64,000 bases of DNA from Roseiarcus sp963780825. Lineage in GTDB: Bacteria; Pseudomonadota; Alphaproteobacteria; Rhizobiales; Beijerinckiaceae. This document shows positions 45,304 to 55,113 of this stretch, piece by piece. The position numbers and the translations under genes were made by a program. The stretch spans positions 124,001-188,000 of the forward strand of contig CAWADL010000023.1 in assembly GCA_963780825.1 (NCBI GenBank), read 5' to 3'. Under the pieces are notes generated by a model. That model did no database searches and was not told the origin of the DNA. It was given only the letters and a program-made list of their open reading frames with translations. The stretch's first letter is position 1. Each line of letters opens with the position of its first letter.

Positions 45304-46611
45304 ATGACGACTCTTATGAAGAGTCTGCTTGGGGCCTGCGCCCTTTCGACACTCGCTTTCGCCGCTCAAGCCGCCGAGACCACGCTGACCATCGCGACCG
45401 TCAACAACGGTCAGATGATCCAGATGCAGAAGCTGACGGACGATTTCACCAAGGCCAATCCCGACATCAAGCTGAATTGGGTGACGCTGGAAGAGAACGA
45501 CCTGCGCCAGAAGGTCACCAAGGACATTGCGACCAAGGGCGGTCAGTACGACGTGCTGACGATCGGCATGTATGAGACGCCGATCTGGGGCAAGAAGGGT
45601 TGGTTGGTTCCGCTGAAGGGCGTGGACGACCCGAGTGACATCCTGCCGTCGGTCGCCGGCGGCCTCTCCTACAAGGATACCCTCTACGCCGCGCCGTTCT
45701 ATGGCGAGAGCTCGTTCGTCATGTATCGCAAGGATCTCGCTGAGAAGGCGGGTCTGAAGTTCACCGATACGCCGAACTGGGACTTCATCATGGACGCCGC
45801 CAAGAAGATGACGGATCGCGCCGCGGGCGTGAACGGCATCTGCCTGCGCGGCAAGGCCGGTTGGGGCGAGAACATGGCCTTCCTCGATTCGATGGCCAAC
45901 TCCTACGGCGCGCGCTGGTTCGACGAGAAGTGGAACCCGCAATTCGATACGCCTGAGTGGAAGGCCGTTCTCACCGACTACCTCAACATCATGAAGGAAG
46001 CCGGACCGCCGGGCGCCTCCGGAAACGGCTTCTCCGAGAATCTGGCGCTGTTCCAGTCCGGCAAGTGCGGCATGTGGGTCGACGCCACCTCGGCCGGGCA
46101 ATTCGTGACCGATCCGAAGGCGAGCAAGGTCGCCGATCAGGCCGGCTTCGCGGTCGCCCCCGACAAGGGTCTCGGCAAACATTCGAACTGGTTGTGGGCT
46201 TGGGCGCTGGCGGTTCCCGCCGGCTCGCACAAGATCGACGCCGCTGAGAAGTTCATCGGCTGGGCGACATCCAAGCACTATGGCGAACTGGTTGCGTCGA
46301 AGGGAAGCTGGTCGGACGTGCCCCCGGGCACGCGCTCCTCGCTCTACGCGAACCCTGAGTATCAGAAAGTCTCGTTCGCCAAGATGACGCTCGAATCAAT
46401 GAACGCGGCCGATCCGAACCACCCGACTGTCAAGCCGGTTCCCTACACTGGCGTGCAGTTCGTAGCGATCCCCGAGTTCCAGGGCATCGGCACCAAGGTG
46501 GGCGAAATCTTCTCGAACGCCTTGGCGGGTCAGATAAGCGCCGACGATGCGCTGAAGCAGGCTCAGGACTACACCAAGGCCGAAATGACGAAGGCCGGTT
46601 ACATCAAGTAA
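45304..46611 (+). CDS. smoE: Sorbitol/mannitol ABC transporter, periplasmic binding protein
   Basis: A 435-residue binding protein of the MalE-like extracellular family 1. GGGAGGAAA precedes the start at 45304. The signal peptide ends CALSTLAFAAQAAE. The mature part begins TTLTIATVNNGQMIQMQKL and contains YDVLTIGMYETPIWGKKGWL, AAPFYGESSFVMYRKDLAEK and GKCGMWVDATSAGQF, closely like SmoE of polyol transporters. It delivers sorbitol, mannitol or a related polyol to SmoFG. It is the first gene of smoEFGK and is followed by a stable hairpin, which would raise its mRNA level over the membrane genes. Confidence 0.92.
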   Translation: MTTLMKSLLGACALSTLAFAAQAAETTLTIATVNNGQMIQMQKLTDDFTKANPDIKLNWVTLEENDLRQKVTKDIATKGGQYDVLTIGMYETPIWGKKGWLVPLKGVDDPSDILPSVAGGLSYKDTLYAAPFYGESSFVMYRKDLAEKAGLKFTDTPNWDFIMDAAKKMTDRAAGVNGICLRGKAGWGENMAFLDSMANSYGARWFDEKWNPQFDTPEWKAVLTDYLNIMKEAGPPGASGNGFSENLALFQSGKCGMWVDATSAGQFVTDPKASKVADQAGFAVAPDKGLGKHSNWLWAWALAVPAGSHKIDAAEKFIGWATSKHYGELVASKGSWSDVPPGTRSSLYANPEYQKVSFAKMTLESMNAADPNHPTVKPVPYTGVQFVAIPEFQGIGTKVGEIFSNALAGQISADDALKQAQDYTKAEMTKAGYIK

Positions 46612-46622
46612 CCGGACCTTCA

Positions 46623-46656
46623 GGGCCGCCCGTCTCCTCCTCCCGGCGGGCGGCCC
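46623..46656 (+). terminator. Intercistronic hairpin between smoE and smoF
   Basis: A 10-bp stem GGGCCGCCCG/CGGGCGGCCC with a 14-nt loop, starting 11 nt after the smoE stop. It is followed by a pyrimidine-rich stretch (ACCTTTCTTTCTC) rather than a clean T-run. Partial termination or mRNA protection would give more binding protein than permease, as in other ABC operons. Confidence 0.65.
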
Positions 46657-46757
46657 ACCTTTCTTTCTCAGCAACTAAGCGTGATTGACTCTACGCCGTC
46701 GCTTGACGCGAAGGCGCAGCGGGTAAACATTGTTCAAAAAACATAGGAGGGGCGGCC

Positions 46758-47621
46758 ATGGCGACACGGCAGGGACAGGCTCTTGGTAGGCTTGCAGTCG
46801 CGCCTGCGGTGGCGGCGCTCGCGGCCTGGTCGATCATCCCTTTGGCGCTGGCGTTCTATTACGCCTTCCTGCATTACCGGCTTGACGACCCCGACAATAC
46901 GTTCTTCGCCGGCTTCTCGAATTTCTATTATTTCATCAGCGATCCGTTCTTCGCCAAAGACCTGTTCAATACGGTCGCGCTGGTCTTCCTGGTTCTCTTC
47001 ATCAGCATCGTCGGCGGCATCGGGCTGGCCATTCTGCTTGACCGGCCGTTCTGGGGCCAAGGCATCGTCCGCGTGATGGTGATCTCGCCGTTCTTCATCA
47101 TGCCGACGGTTTCCGCGCTGGTGTGGAAGAACCTGATGATGCATCCCGTCTATGGGTTCTTCGCTCACCTCAGTCGAATGGTCGGCCTGACGCCCATCGA
47201 TTGGTTCGACCAGATTCCCCTGCTCTCGGTCGCCATCATCGTCGGGTGGCAATGGCTGCCCTTCGCGACCTTGATCCTGCTCACCGCCCTGCAATCGCTG
47301 GATCTCGAGCAGAGAGACGCCGCTGAAATGGACGGTGCGGGCAAACTTGATTTCTTCCGTTACATCATGCTGCCGCATCTGACGCGGCCGATCACGGTCG
47401 TGGTGCTGATCGAGACGATCTTCCTGTTGAACGTGTTCGCCGAAATTAAGGTCACCTCCGTCGGCGGCCTCGCGGGCAACCTCACTTATCTGGTGTTCTC
47501 GCAGCTCAACGACTCCAACGACGTCGGCGAAGCGGCTGCGGGCGGACTGATCGCGGTGGTGATCGCCAATATCGTCGCCGCGTTCCTCGTCCGGCTCATC
47601 GGCAAGAACCTGGAGGCCTGA
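46758..47621 (+). CDS. smoF: Sorbitol/mannitol ABC transporter permease (SmoF)
   Basis: A 287-residue permease of the MalF/UgpA type with six membrane segments. It starts MATRQGQALGRLAVAPAVAA after GGAGGGGC. Notable parts are SIIPLALAFYYAFLHYRLDD, ISPFFIMPTVSALVWKN and the EAA loop AAEMDGAGKLDFFRYIMLPH. It forms the membrane channel with SmoG. Its stop is 4 nt before the smoG start. Confidence 0.93.
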   Translation: MATRQGQALGRLAVAPAVAALAAWSIIPLALAFYYAFLHYRLDDPDNTFFAGFSNFYYFISDPFFAKDLFNTVALVFLVLFISIVGGIGLAILLDRPFWGQGIVRVMVISPFFIMPTVSALVWKNLMMHPVYGFFAHLSRMVGLTPIDWFDQIPLLSVAIIVGWQWLPFATLILLTALQSLDLEQRDAAEMDGAGKLDFFRYIMLPHLTRPITVVVLIETIFLLNVFAEIKVTSVGGLAGNLTYLVFSQLNDSNDVGEAAAGGLIAVVIANIVAAFLVRLIGKNLEA

Positions 47622-47625
47622 GACC

Positions 47626-48675
47626 ATGGCCCGCAAAACCACCACCGGCCAGATGGCGATCTCGACGCTCATCGCCTGGGCCATCGGCTTGATCATGTTC
47701 TTCCCGATCCTGTGGACGGCGCTGGCCGCCTTCAAGACCGAGACCGACGCTTACTCGCTGCCGGAGAACTGGTGGTCGACGCCCTGGACGACCGAGAATT
47801 TCGGCATCGTCCAGGAGCGCTCCAACTATCTGCGCTACGTGCTCAACACGACGATCATCGCGGTTGTGTCGACCCTGCTCGGCCTGGTTTTCGCCATTCC
47901 CGCGGCTTGGTCGATGGCGTTCCAGCCGGAGGCGCGATCGAGCGTATCGTGGCCGGGCTATATCTGGATCATCATCGTGCTCGGCGCTTTCGCCGCCGCA
48001 GGCGCGATCGGCTATTCGGTCGGCTGGCGCATGGCCGATCGCCCGTTGCTCGGCGTCGGGCTGATCATCCTGTTTGGCGCGCCGATCGTCGCCTGGGTAT
48101 GGACGCGGCGGACGGGCGACAAGCTGCTCTGGATGCTGTCGACCAAGATGATGCCGCCGGCCGGCGCGCTGATCCCGATCTATCTGATCTTCAACCGTAA
48201 CGGCCTTATCTTCAAGGACTGGGGTTGGGTGGATCTCAGCGACTGGAACCTGATCGACACGTTCGCCGGCATGATCCCGCTTATGATGCTGCTCAATCTG
48301 CCGATCGTGATCTGGATGCTCTATACCTACTTCAAGGAAATCCCGTTCGGCATCCTGGAGGCCGCGCGTATGGACGGCGCTAATCTGTGGCAGGAGCTTG
48401 CCAATGTGCTGGCGCCGATGGCGGTGCCGGGCATTGCCTCGACCCTGCTGCTCAACGTGATCCTCTCGTGGAACGAAGCGTTCTGGACGCTGAACCTCAC
48501 CAACAAATACGCCGCGCCGCTCAGCTTCTTCATCTCGGAATATTCTTCACCTGAGGGGCAGTTCTGGGCCAAACTGTCGGCGGCTTCGCTGATGGCGATT
48601 GCCCCGATTATGGTGCTAGGCTGGTTCTCGCAACGCCAGCTGGTGCGCGGTCTCACATTCGGCGCGGTCAAGTAA
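47626..48675 (+). CDS. smoG: Sorbitol/mannitol ABC transporter permease (SmoG)
   Basis: A 349-residue MalG-type permease. It opens MARKTTTGQMAISTLIAWAI. The EAA loop is LEAARMDGANLWQELANVLA near residue 245 followed by PMAVPGIASTLLLNVILSWN. It is longer than a usual 275-residue MalG protein because of an insertion (about 100-150, VSWPGYIWIIIVLGAFAAAG) with added membrane segments, a known feature of some polyol permeases in this order. The end has WFSQRQLVRGLTFGAVK, standard for the family. Confidence 0.92.
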   Translation: MARKTTTGQMAISTLIAWAIGLIMFFPILWTALAAFKTETDAYSLPENWWSTPWTTENFGIVQERSNYLRYVLNTTIIAVVSTLLGLVFAIPAAWSMAFQPEARSSVSWPGYIWIIIVLGAFAAAGAIGYSVGWRMADRPLLGVGLIILFGAPIVAWVWTRRTGDKLLWMLSTKMMPPAGALIPIYLIFNRNGLIFKDWGWVDLSDWNLIDTFAGMIPLMMLLNLPIVIWMLYTYFKEIPFGILEAARMDGANLWQELANVLAPMAVPGIASTLLLNVILSWNEAFWTLNLTNKYAAPLSFFISEYSSPEGQFWAKLSAASLMAIAPIMVLGWFSQRQLVRGLTFGAVK

Positions 48676-48691
48676 TCAAGGGGCGGAACCG

Positions 48692-49701
<1,010 letters not shown>

Positions 49702-49723
49702 TCGTCTCCAGAGGACGAAGTCC

Positions 49724-51211
49724 ATGAGCGTCAAACTCTCCGCCGCCACGCTTGGCTCGCTGCCGACGAGCGTCGCCGCTCCCAAATATGCGCGCGCCGA
49801 ACTGAAGCCGGGCATCTTTCACATCGGCGTCGGCAATTTCCATCGCGCGCATCAGGCCGTCTATCTCGACGATCTGTTCAATCTCGGCGCCAGCCGCGAT
49901 TGGGCGCTCGATCGGCACGGGCGTGCGCCCGGCCGACGCCGCGATGCGAGCTGCGCTGCAGGCGCAGGATTGGTACACGACCGTCGTCGAGCAGGAGGCG
50001 CATGCTGAGCGAGCGCGCGCGTCACCGGCTCGATGATCGATTTCGTCGCGCCCGGCGACTCCGCTGCGGCGCTGGCGCGAGATGACCAAGCCGGAGATCC
50101 GCATCGTCTCGCTGACCATCACCGAGGGCGGCTATTACATTTCGCCGGCGACGCAGACGTTCGATCCGGCGCATCCCGACATCGTCGCCGACGCCAACGC
50201 GCTCGACGCGCCGAAGACCGCGTTCGGCCTGATCGCCGCCGCGCTGAAGCGCCGCCGCGACGCGGGCGTGAAGCCGTTCACGGTGATGTCCTGCGACAAC
50301 ATCCCCGGCAACGGCCATGTCACCGAGAACGCGGTCGCCGGCCTCGCCGAACTGCTCGATCCCGAGCTCGCCGCCTGGATCAGCGGCAACGTCGCGTTCC
50401 CCAATTCGATGGTCGACCGCATCACGCCCGCGACCTCGGACCGCGAGCGCAAACTGCTCAACGAGCAATGGGGCGTCGAGGACGCTTGGCCGGTGTTCTG
50501 CGAAGAGTTCAGGCAATGGGTGATCGAGGACCATTTCTCCGACGGCCGGCCGGAGCTTGGAGAAGGTCGGCGTGACCTTCACCGCGGACGTCGCGCCCTA
50601 TGAGCTGATGAAGATCCGCATCCTCAACGGCGGCCATGCGACGATCGCCTATCCCGCCGCGCTGCTCGACATCCATTTCGTGCACGAGGCGATGGAGGAT
50701 GCGCAGATCTCCGCGTTCCTGGAGAAACTGACCAAGACCGAGATCATGCCGACCGTGCCGCCGCCGCCCGCGACCGACCTCGAGGAATATCGCCAGTTGA
50801 TCGCTCGCCGCTTCGCCAATCCGAAGATCGGCGACACGATCACGCGGCTCTGTTTCGACGGCTCGAACCGCCAGCCGAAGTTCATCCTGCCGACGGCGCT
50901 GCGCGCGCTCGGCAGGGCGGCCAGGATGTCACGGGTCTGGCGCTGGTCTCGGCGCTGTGGTGCCGCTATTGCTACGGCGTCAGCGAGAGCGGCAAGACGA
51001 TCGCGCCGAACGACGAGAACTGGGAACGCCTGCAGGCGCACGCCAAGCGCGCCAAGGAGACGCCAGAGGCCTATCTGGAAATGACCGACATCTTCGGCGG
51101 CGCTCGCCAGCGACGCCGGCTATGTCGCGGCGTTCAAGAAGGCGCTGAGGTCGCTGTGGTCGAAGGGCGTGCGCGGCGACGCTCGACGATTACGTCAACG
51201 GCAGGCTCTGA
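49724..51211 (+). pseudogene. mtlK: Mannitol 2-dehydrogenase family polyol dehydrogenase, multiply frameshifted
   Basis: A long-chain polyol dehydrogenase oxidising mannitol or arabitol to the ketose with NAD. It starts MSVKLSAATLGSLPTSVAAP, with GIFHIGVGNFHRAHQAVYLD as cofactor region. Later parts occur in several frames: IRIVSLTITEGGYY, FTVMSCDNIPGNGHVTENAV, NVAFPNSMVDRITPAT, YELMKIRILNGGHATIAYPA (the conserved K-x4-N-x2-H catalytic set) and KALRSLWSKGVR. The frame breaks seen near 49905 and 50028 are each repaired by dropping one base. It lies directly downstream of smoK, 22 nt apart. The true protein would be near 495 residues. Confidence 0.88.
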
Positions 51212-51232
51212 GAACGAGAACTGTCTGATCGT

Positions 51233-51282
51233 GTCATCCCCGCGAAATCGGGGATCCAGGGGCCGCCGCCCGTCGTGTGGGC
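51233..51282. repeat. Half copy of the TCATCCCCGCGAAA-type repeat
   Basis: GTCATCCCCGCGAAATCGGG followed by GATCCAGGGG and CGTCGTGTGGGCC, matching the left half of the element at 15592. The right arm is missing; another repeat family follows 29 nt later. Confidence 0.75.
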
Positions 51283-51310
51283 CCGAGAGCGTTCGGCATC
51301 AGGTCGGACC

Positions 51311-51445
51311 GTCATTGCGAGCGAAGCGAAGCGATCCACGTTTCGGCGATGCTTGGTTGGGGCCGTTAAGCCGAGCGCTCAGCGGATTGTTCGGCGACAC
51401 ACCTGCACCCCGCGGCTGGATTGCTTCGCTTCGCTCGCAATGACG
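51311..51445. repeat. GTCATTGCGAGCGAAGCGAA-type repeat, copy 2 of 3
   Basis: Full element with both arms. Together with 51233-51282 it fills the 313-nt gap between the mannitol-type dehydrogenase and the SDR, leaving no room for a gene. Confidence 0.9.
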
Positions 51446-51524
51446 GATCGGTTATAAGGCGGAGTGCTCTAGATCCTCGCTTTTGCGGGGCTTACATTTG
51501 GAGCTACGCTAGAGGGTCCAATCC

Positions 51525-52295
51525 ATGAAGCTGAAGGACAAGGTCGCCATCGTCACCGGCGGCGCGCGCGGCATCGGCGAGGCAATCGTGCGCGCCTACG
51601 CGAAAGAGGGCGCCAAGGTCGTCATCGCCGACGTCGAGACGGCGAAAGCTGAGGAACTCGCCAAGGACCTCGGCGCGGCGGCGATCGCGGTGAAGTTGGA
51701 CGTGCGCGACAAGGCGCAAATTGACGCGGCTGTAGCCAAGGCGGTGGAAACGTTTGGCGGCGTCGATATCCTCGTCAACAATGCGGGCGTGTTCAACATG
51801 AGCCTGCTCTCCGAGGTGACGGAGGCGGATTTCGACCGTCAGTTCGGCATCAACGTGCGCGGGCTTCTATTCATGACGCAGGCCGTCGCCGCTCAGATGG
51901 AGAAACAGGGGCGCGGCGGCAAGATCATCAACCTTTCATCCCAGGCGGGCCGGCGCGGCGAGGCCTATATCGCGATCTACTGCGCGAGCAAGGCGGCGGT
52001 CATCAGCCTGACACAGTCGATGGGGCTGGAACTGATCAAGAAGCGCATCAACGTCAACGCGATCGCGCCCGGCGTGGTCGACACGCCGATGTGGGATACC
52101 GTCGACTCGCTGTTCGCCAAATATGAGAACCGGCCGATCGGCGAGAAGAAAAGGCTCGTCGGTGAAAGCGTGCCGTTCGGGCGCATGGGGCGGCCAGAGG
52201 ATTATCAGGGGCCGGCCGTGTTCCTGGCGAGTTCGGATTCCGATTACGTCGTTGCGCAGTGTTTGAACGTGGACGGCGGCAACTGGATGAGTTGA
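51525..52295 (+). CDS. smoS: Sorbitol dehydrogenase-like SDR (L-iditol 2-dehydrogenase)
   Basis: A 256-residue short-chain dehydrogenase. MKLKDKVAIVTGGARGIGEA is the cofactor loop; NNAG in DILVNNAGVFNMSLL near 85, catalytic Ser in NLSSQAGRRGE near 140 and YCASK near 153-157. AIAPGVVDTPMWDTVDSLF and FLASSDSDYVVAQCLNVDGG match sorbitol/galactitol dehydrogenases of Hyphomicrobiales (SmoS). It oxidises sorbitol to fructose with NAD, so it completes the polyol operon, though separated from mtlK by repeats that may give it a different transcript level. Confidence 0.88.
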   Translation: MKLKDKVAIVTGGARGIGEAIVRAYAKEGAKVVIADVETAKAEELAKDLGAAAIAVKLDVRDKAQIDAAVAKAVETFGGVDILVNNAGVFNMSLLSEVTEADFDRQFGINVRGLLFMTQAVAAQMEKQGRGGKIINLSSQAGRRGEAYIAIYCASKAAVISLTQSMGLELIKKRINVNAIAPGVVDTPMWDTVDSLFAKYENRPIGEKKRLVGESVPFGRMGRPEDYQGPAVFLASSDSDYVVAQCLNVDGGNWMS

Positions 52296-52330
52296 ACGAC
52301 GCGCGAAACAGCAACGTTCAGTCATTTGCC

Positions 52331-52441
52331 GTCATTGCTAGGAGCGCAGCGACGAAGTAATCCATGCCGCGCACGTCGGCTGGTTGTTTGCAACCGGGGC
52401 TGCGTGGCGCGATGGATTGCTTCGCTTCGCTCGCAATGACG
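52331..52441. repeat. GTCATTGCGAGCGAAGCGAA-type repeat, copy 3 of 3 (degenerate left arm)
   Basis: The left arm reads GTCATTGCTAGGAGCGCAGC, the right arm is standard (GCTTCGCTCGCAATGACG). It lies between the convergent SDR and PsiF genes. Confidence 0.8.
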
Positions 52442-52456
52442 GTGGCGTAGTGAACC

Positions 52457-52720
52457 TCACATCCCCGTCGCGTCGCTGACGCATTTCTTCACGCTCGCGG
52501 TCTTCGCCGCGCCGGCGAGCGGCTTACCGTTCTTGTCGATGGCCTTGGTCTCGCAATCCGCCTGCGCGTCCTTCTTGCATTTGTCGATCGACGAGGTCTT
52601 GGCGGCGCCGGCGAGCGGCTTGCCGTTCTTGTCGACCGCCTTGGTGGCGCAGGTGTCGGCGAACGCGGTGGTTGAGAGGGCGGCCAACGCGGCGGCCAGG
52701 GCGATGACTTTGAGTTTCAT
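52457..52720 (-). CDS. PsiF-repeat small exported protein
   Basis: 87 residues with a signal peptide (MKLKVIALAAALAALSTTAF, cut after AFA). The mature part consists of two near-identical units: CATKAVDKNGKPLAGAAKTS followed by SIDKC, and CETKAIDKNGKPLAGAAKTA followed by SVKKC. This is the C-x-x-K-A...L-x-GAA-K...KC pattern of PsiF repeats, with one Cys at each end of a unit. PsiF of E. coli is phosphate-starvation induced; its role is unknown. Confidence 0.82.
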   Translation of the reverse strand: MKLKVIALAAALAALSTTAFADTCATKAVDKNGKPLAGAAKTSSIDKCKKDAQADCETKAIDKNGKPLAGAAKTASVKKCVSDATGM

Positions 52721-52912
52721 AAGCGCCTCCAATGCGTTTCGTTTCGCGGGCAGCCTCCGAACGAATTTGTCGGCTGCCCCTGCGATCTCAACGGAGTAAC
52801 GGCCCTGGAGGCTCGGGCCAAGTTGAAAAAGTCACGGCTGGCTATCCTACATGTCGCCAAGCGCAGAAATCTTTCGCTTGACCAACGCATAACCGTTCAG
52901 CTATGGATTGAC

Positions 52913-52932
52913 GCATAACTGAATAGTTATGC
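52913..52932. promoter_or_regulatory. Palindromic operator before the ArsR-SRPBCC pair
   Basis: A perfect 8-4-8 inverted repeat GCATAACTGAATAGTTATGC ends 7 nt before the arsR start. A second half-site GCATAACCGTTCAGC lies 27 nt upstream. Its position over the ribosome site or promoter fits autorepression. Confidence 0.75.
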
Positions 52933-52939
52933 GAGCCAG

Positions 52940-53263
52940 ATGACGAGCGCCCAAAATGAGCTGTTCCGGACCCTTGCCGATTCCACTCGGCGAGCCCTCT
53001 TTGAAAGGCTGTGCGAGGCCGGCGCCCAGACCGTCGGGGAGCTGACGGCGCAATCCGGGGTCTCGCAACCCGCCGTGTCCAAGCATCTTGCCCTGCTCAA
53101 ACAGGCCGGGCTGGTGCGCGGGCGGCACGAAGGCCGCCACACCCGCTACAGCGCCGAGGTCAAGGCGCTCGCGCCGCTGATCGGCTGGGCGCACCAAATG
53201 ACCCGCTTCTGGAATGGCCGTTTCGACGACCTCGAGGACTTGCTCAAAAGGATGGATCAATGA
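52940..53263 (+). CDS. ArsR family winged-helix regulator
   Basis: 107 residues. MTSAQNELFRTLADSTRRAL, then FERLCEAGAQTVGELTAQSG and VSQPAVSKHLALLKQAGLVR form the ArsR winged helix; GRHEGRHTRYSAEVKALAPL covers the wing. No metal-binding Cys are present, so it belongs to the metal-independent ArsR group that usually pairs with an SRPBCC/AHSA1 gene. It overlaps that gene by 4 nt and is preceded by a perfect palindrome. Confidence 0.93.
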   Translation: MTSAQNELFRTLADSTRRALFERLCEAGAQTVGELTAQSGVSQPAVSKHLALLKQAGLVRGRHEGRHTRYSAEVKALAPLIGWAHQMTRFWNGRFDDLEDLLKRMDQ

Positions 53264-53679
53264 ACGAGTCTCGCTCCGTAGTTGTTGAACGCGAGTTTCC
53301 TCACGCGCCGGAAAAGCTCTGGCGCGCGCTCACGCAACCGCATCTGATCGAGGAGTGGCTGATGAAGAACGACTTCAAGCCGGTGGTTGGCCATCGCTTC
53401 CATCTTCGCGGCGAATGGGGCGGCGTATTGGATTGCGAGGTGCTCGAAATCGAGACCCAAAAGTCGCTATCTTACACCTGGAATTTTCAACACGACGATG
53501 CGGCGTTCAACCTGCAAAGCGTCGTGACTTTCACGCTCACGCCGACCAGCACAGGAACGCATCTGCGGATGGAGCAGGCGGGGTTCCGACCGGATCAGAA
53601 ACAAGCCTACGGCGGCGCAAGAGCTGGCTGGGAGCAGTTTTTCGGGAAATTGGAGCAAGTTCTGGCGCGGCCGCAATAA
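53260..53679 (+). CDS. SRPBCC (AHSA1-like) domain protein
   Basis: 139 residues, a START-like hydrophobic-cavity protein. It opens MNESRSVVVEREFPHAPEKL, with WRALTQPHLIEEWLM near 25-40, the standard AHSA1 opening, and ends GARAGWEQFFGKLEQVLARP. The start overlaps the arsR stop as ATGA. This ArsR-AHSA1 pairing is very widespread; the ligand is unknown. Confidence 0.9.
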   Translation: MNESRSVVVEREFPHAPEKLWRALTQPHLIEEWLMKNDFKPVVGHRFHLRGEWGGVLDCEVLEIETQKSLSYTWNFQHDDAAFNLQSVVTFTLTPTSTGTHLRMEQAGFRPDQKQAYGGARAGWEQFFGKLEQVLARPQ

Positions 53680-53714
53680 CCTTGTCTGTATCTTCGGTTG
53701 AATGGGAGGCTCTC

Positions 53715-53936
53715 TTGCAGGTCGCAAAATGGATTCGGCAAACCCACCGCTGGCTCGGCATTGTCTTCACAATGACCGTCATCGCAAATTTTGCAGTGAG
53801 GGCGTTTGGCGAGCCGCCGGCGTGGGTTACCTATTCCCCGCTCGCGCCGCTCTTTCTGCTCCTTTTCAGCGGGCTTTATTTGTTTGTTCGGCCTTACCTG
53901 GGGAGGCGCGGCGGCGAACAACTCGGCAACGCCTGA
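53715..53936 (+). CDS. Small membrane protein, unknown function
   Basis: 73 residues from a TTG start (GGGAGG is 4-5 nt upstream). Two membrane segments, RWLGIVFTMTVIANFAVRAF and LAPLFLLLFSGLYLFVRPYL, joined by GEPPAWVTYSPL. There is no known domain I can name. It is the likely third gene of the ArsR-SRPBCC unit, 35 nt after it; similar short two-segment proteins often follow such pairs. Confidence 0.65.
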   Translation: MQVAKWIRQTHRWLGIVFTMTVIANFAVRAFGEPPAWVTYSPLAPLFLLLFSGLYLFVRPYLGRRGGEQLGNA

Positions 53937-54041
53937 CAGGGGCGCGGTCCCGCGCGGGGCCGCTCCCGAGCGACCCAATCGCGCGGCCAGGTTTCCAGAC
54001 CGAGCGCAGTTCGGCGATTGTCCAATCTGAAGGTGCATGTC

Positions 54042-55019
54042 ATGCTAGCGGTTGCCATGCCCATCACCTCATCCCCGAACGCCCACATCAACCGAGAGCG
54101 CATCGCCGAAACAGAGCGCGCGATTCGTCCCTACATCCGCCGCACGCCATTGATTGAGGTCGACGCCGCCGATTTTGGCCTCGCTGACATGCGTTTGCTG
54201 TTGAAGCTGGAGCTGCTGCAGCACACCGGCTCCTTCAAAGCGCGCGGCGCCTTCGCCAATCTGCTGCTGCGCGACGCGCCGAAAGCCGGCGTCGTCGCGG
54301 CTTCCGGCGGCAATCACGGCGCGGCCGTGGCTTACGCGGCCCGGCGACTGGGCCTGCCCGCCAGCATCTTCGTCCCGAGCATCTCCTCGCCCGCCAAGCT
54401 CGATCGGATCCGAAGCTACGGCGCCGAGCTGATCGTGGGTGGAGACACCTACTCCGACGCGCTCGCCGCCAGCGAAGCCCGCGCCGCCGCCACCGGCGCC
54501 ATGCGGGTGCACGCCTATGATCAGGCCGAGACCCTGCTAGGACAAGGCACGGTCGGGCTGGAGCTGGAGGCGGAGGCCCCTGACGTGGATAGCCTGTTGG
54601 TCGCGACCGGCGGCGGCGGCCTGATCGGCGGCATCGCGGCTTGGTATGCGGGACGAACGAAGATCGTTGCCGTGGAATCGGACGGCGCGCCGACCTTGCG
54701 TGACGCGTTTGCCGCGGGCGAACCGGTCGATGCTCCCGCGGGCGGAATCGCCAGAGATAGCCTCGCTCCCAAACGCGTCGGCGGACTGATGTTTCCGTTG
54801 GCCCGCGCATACGTATCGCCCGACGTGGCGCTGGTGACTGACGATGACATCCGGCGGGCGCAGGCGGCGCTATGGTCGGAGCTGCGGATCGTGACGGAGC
54901 CGGGCGGCGCCGCGGCGTTTGCCGCGCTTCTCGCCGGCCGCTACCGGCCCGCGCCGGGAGAGCGCGTCGCGGTGCTGGTTTGCGGGGGGAACACGACGGC
55001 GGTTCGTTTCGAAGAATGA
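54042..55019 (+). CDS. Threonine/serine dehydratase (PLP fold type II)
   Basis: 325 residues. The PLP lysine is in LLQHTGSFKARGAF near residue 60; the phosphate-binding loop is ATGGGGLIGGIAAWY near 190 and ASGGNHGAAVAYAARRLG binds substrate near 90. The end has EPGGAAAFAAL and VLVCGGNTT, family features. It lacks the C-terminal ACT-like regulatory domain of IlvA, so it is of the catabolic or serine racemase-like group. The start at 54042 has GAAGGTG before it; ATG at 54057 is an alternative. Confidence 0.88.
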   Translation: MLAVAMPITSSPNAHINRERIAETERAIRPYIRRTPLIEVDAADFGLADMRLLLKLELLQHTGSFKARGAFANLLLRDAPKAGVVAASGGNHGAAVAYAARRLGLPASIFVPSISSPAKLDRIRSYGAELIVGGDTYSDALAASEARAAATGAMRVHAYDQAETLLGQGTVGLELEAEAPDVDSLLVATGGGGLIGGIAAWYAGRTKIVAVESDGAPTLRDAFAAGEPVDAPAGGIARDSLAPKRVGGLMFPLARAYVSPDVALVTDDDIRRAQAALWSELRIVTEPGGAAAFAALLAGRYRPAPGERVAVLVCGGNTTAVRFEE

Positions 55020-55020
55020 G

Positions 55021-55109
55021 CGGAGGGTCGGCGTCCACGCCGACCTTTTGACGTCGCTTCCTCGATGCGGGGAATCACCCCCTCGTCGGCGTGGACGCCG
55101 ACGCTCCGC
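55021..55109. repeat. GGAGCGTCGG-type palindromic repeat, copy 3 of 4
   Basis: Arms GGAGGGTCGGCGTCCACGCC and GTCGGCGTGGACGCCGACGC enclose about 40 nt. It starts one base after the dehydratase stop and ends 4 nt before the convergent OmpA/MotB-like gene stop. Confidence 0.88.
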
Positions 55110-55113
55110 AGGG

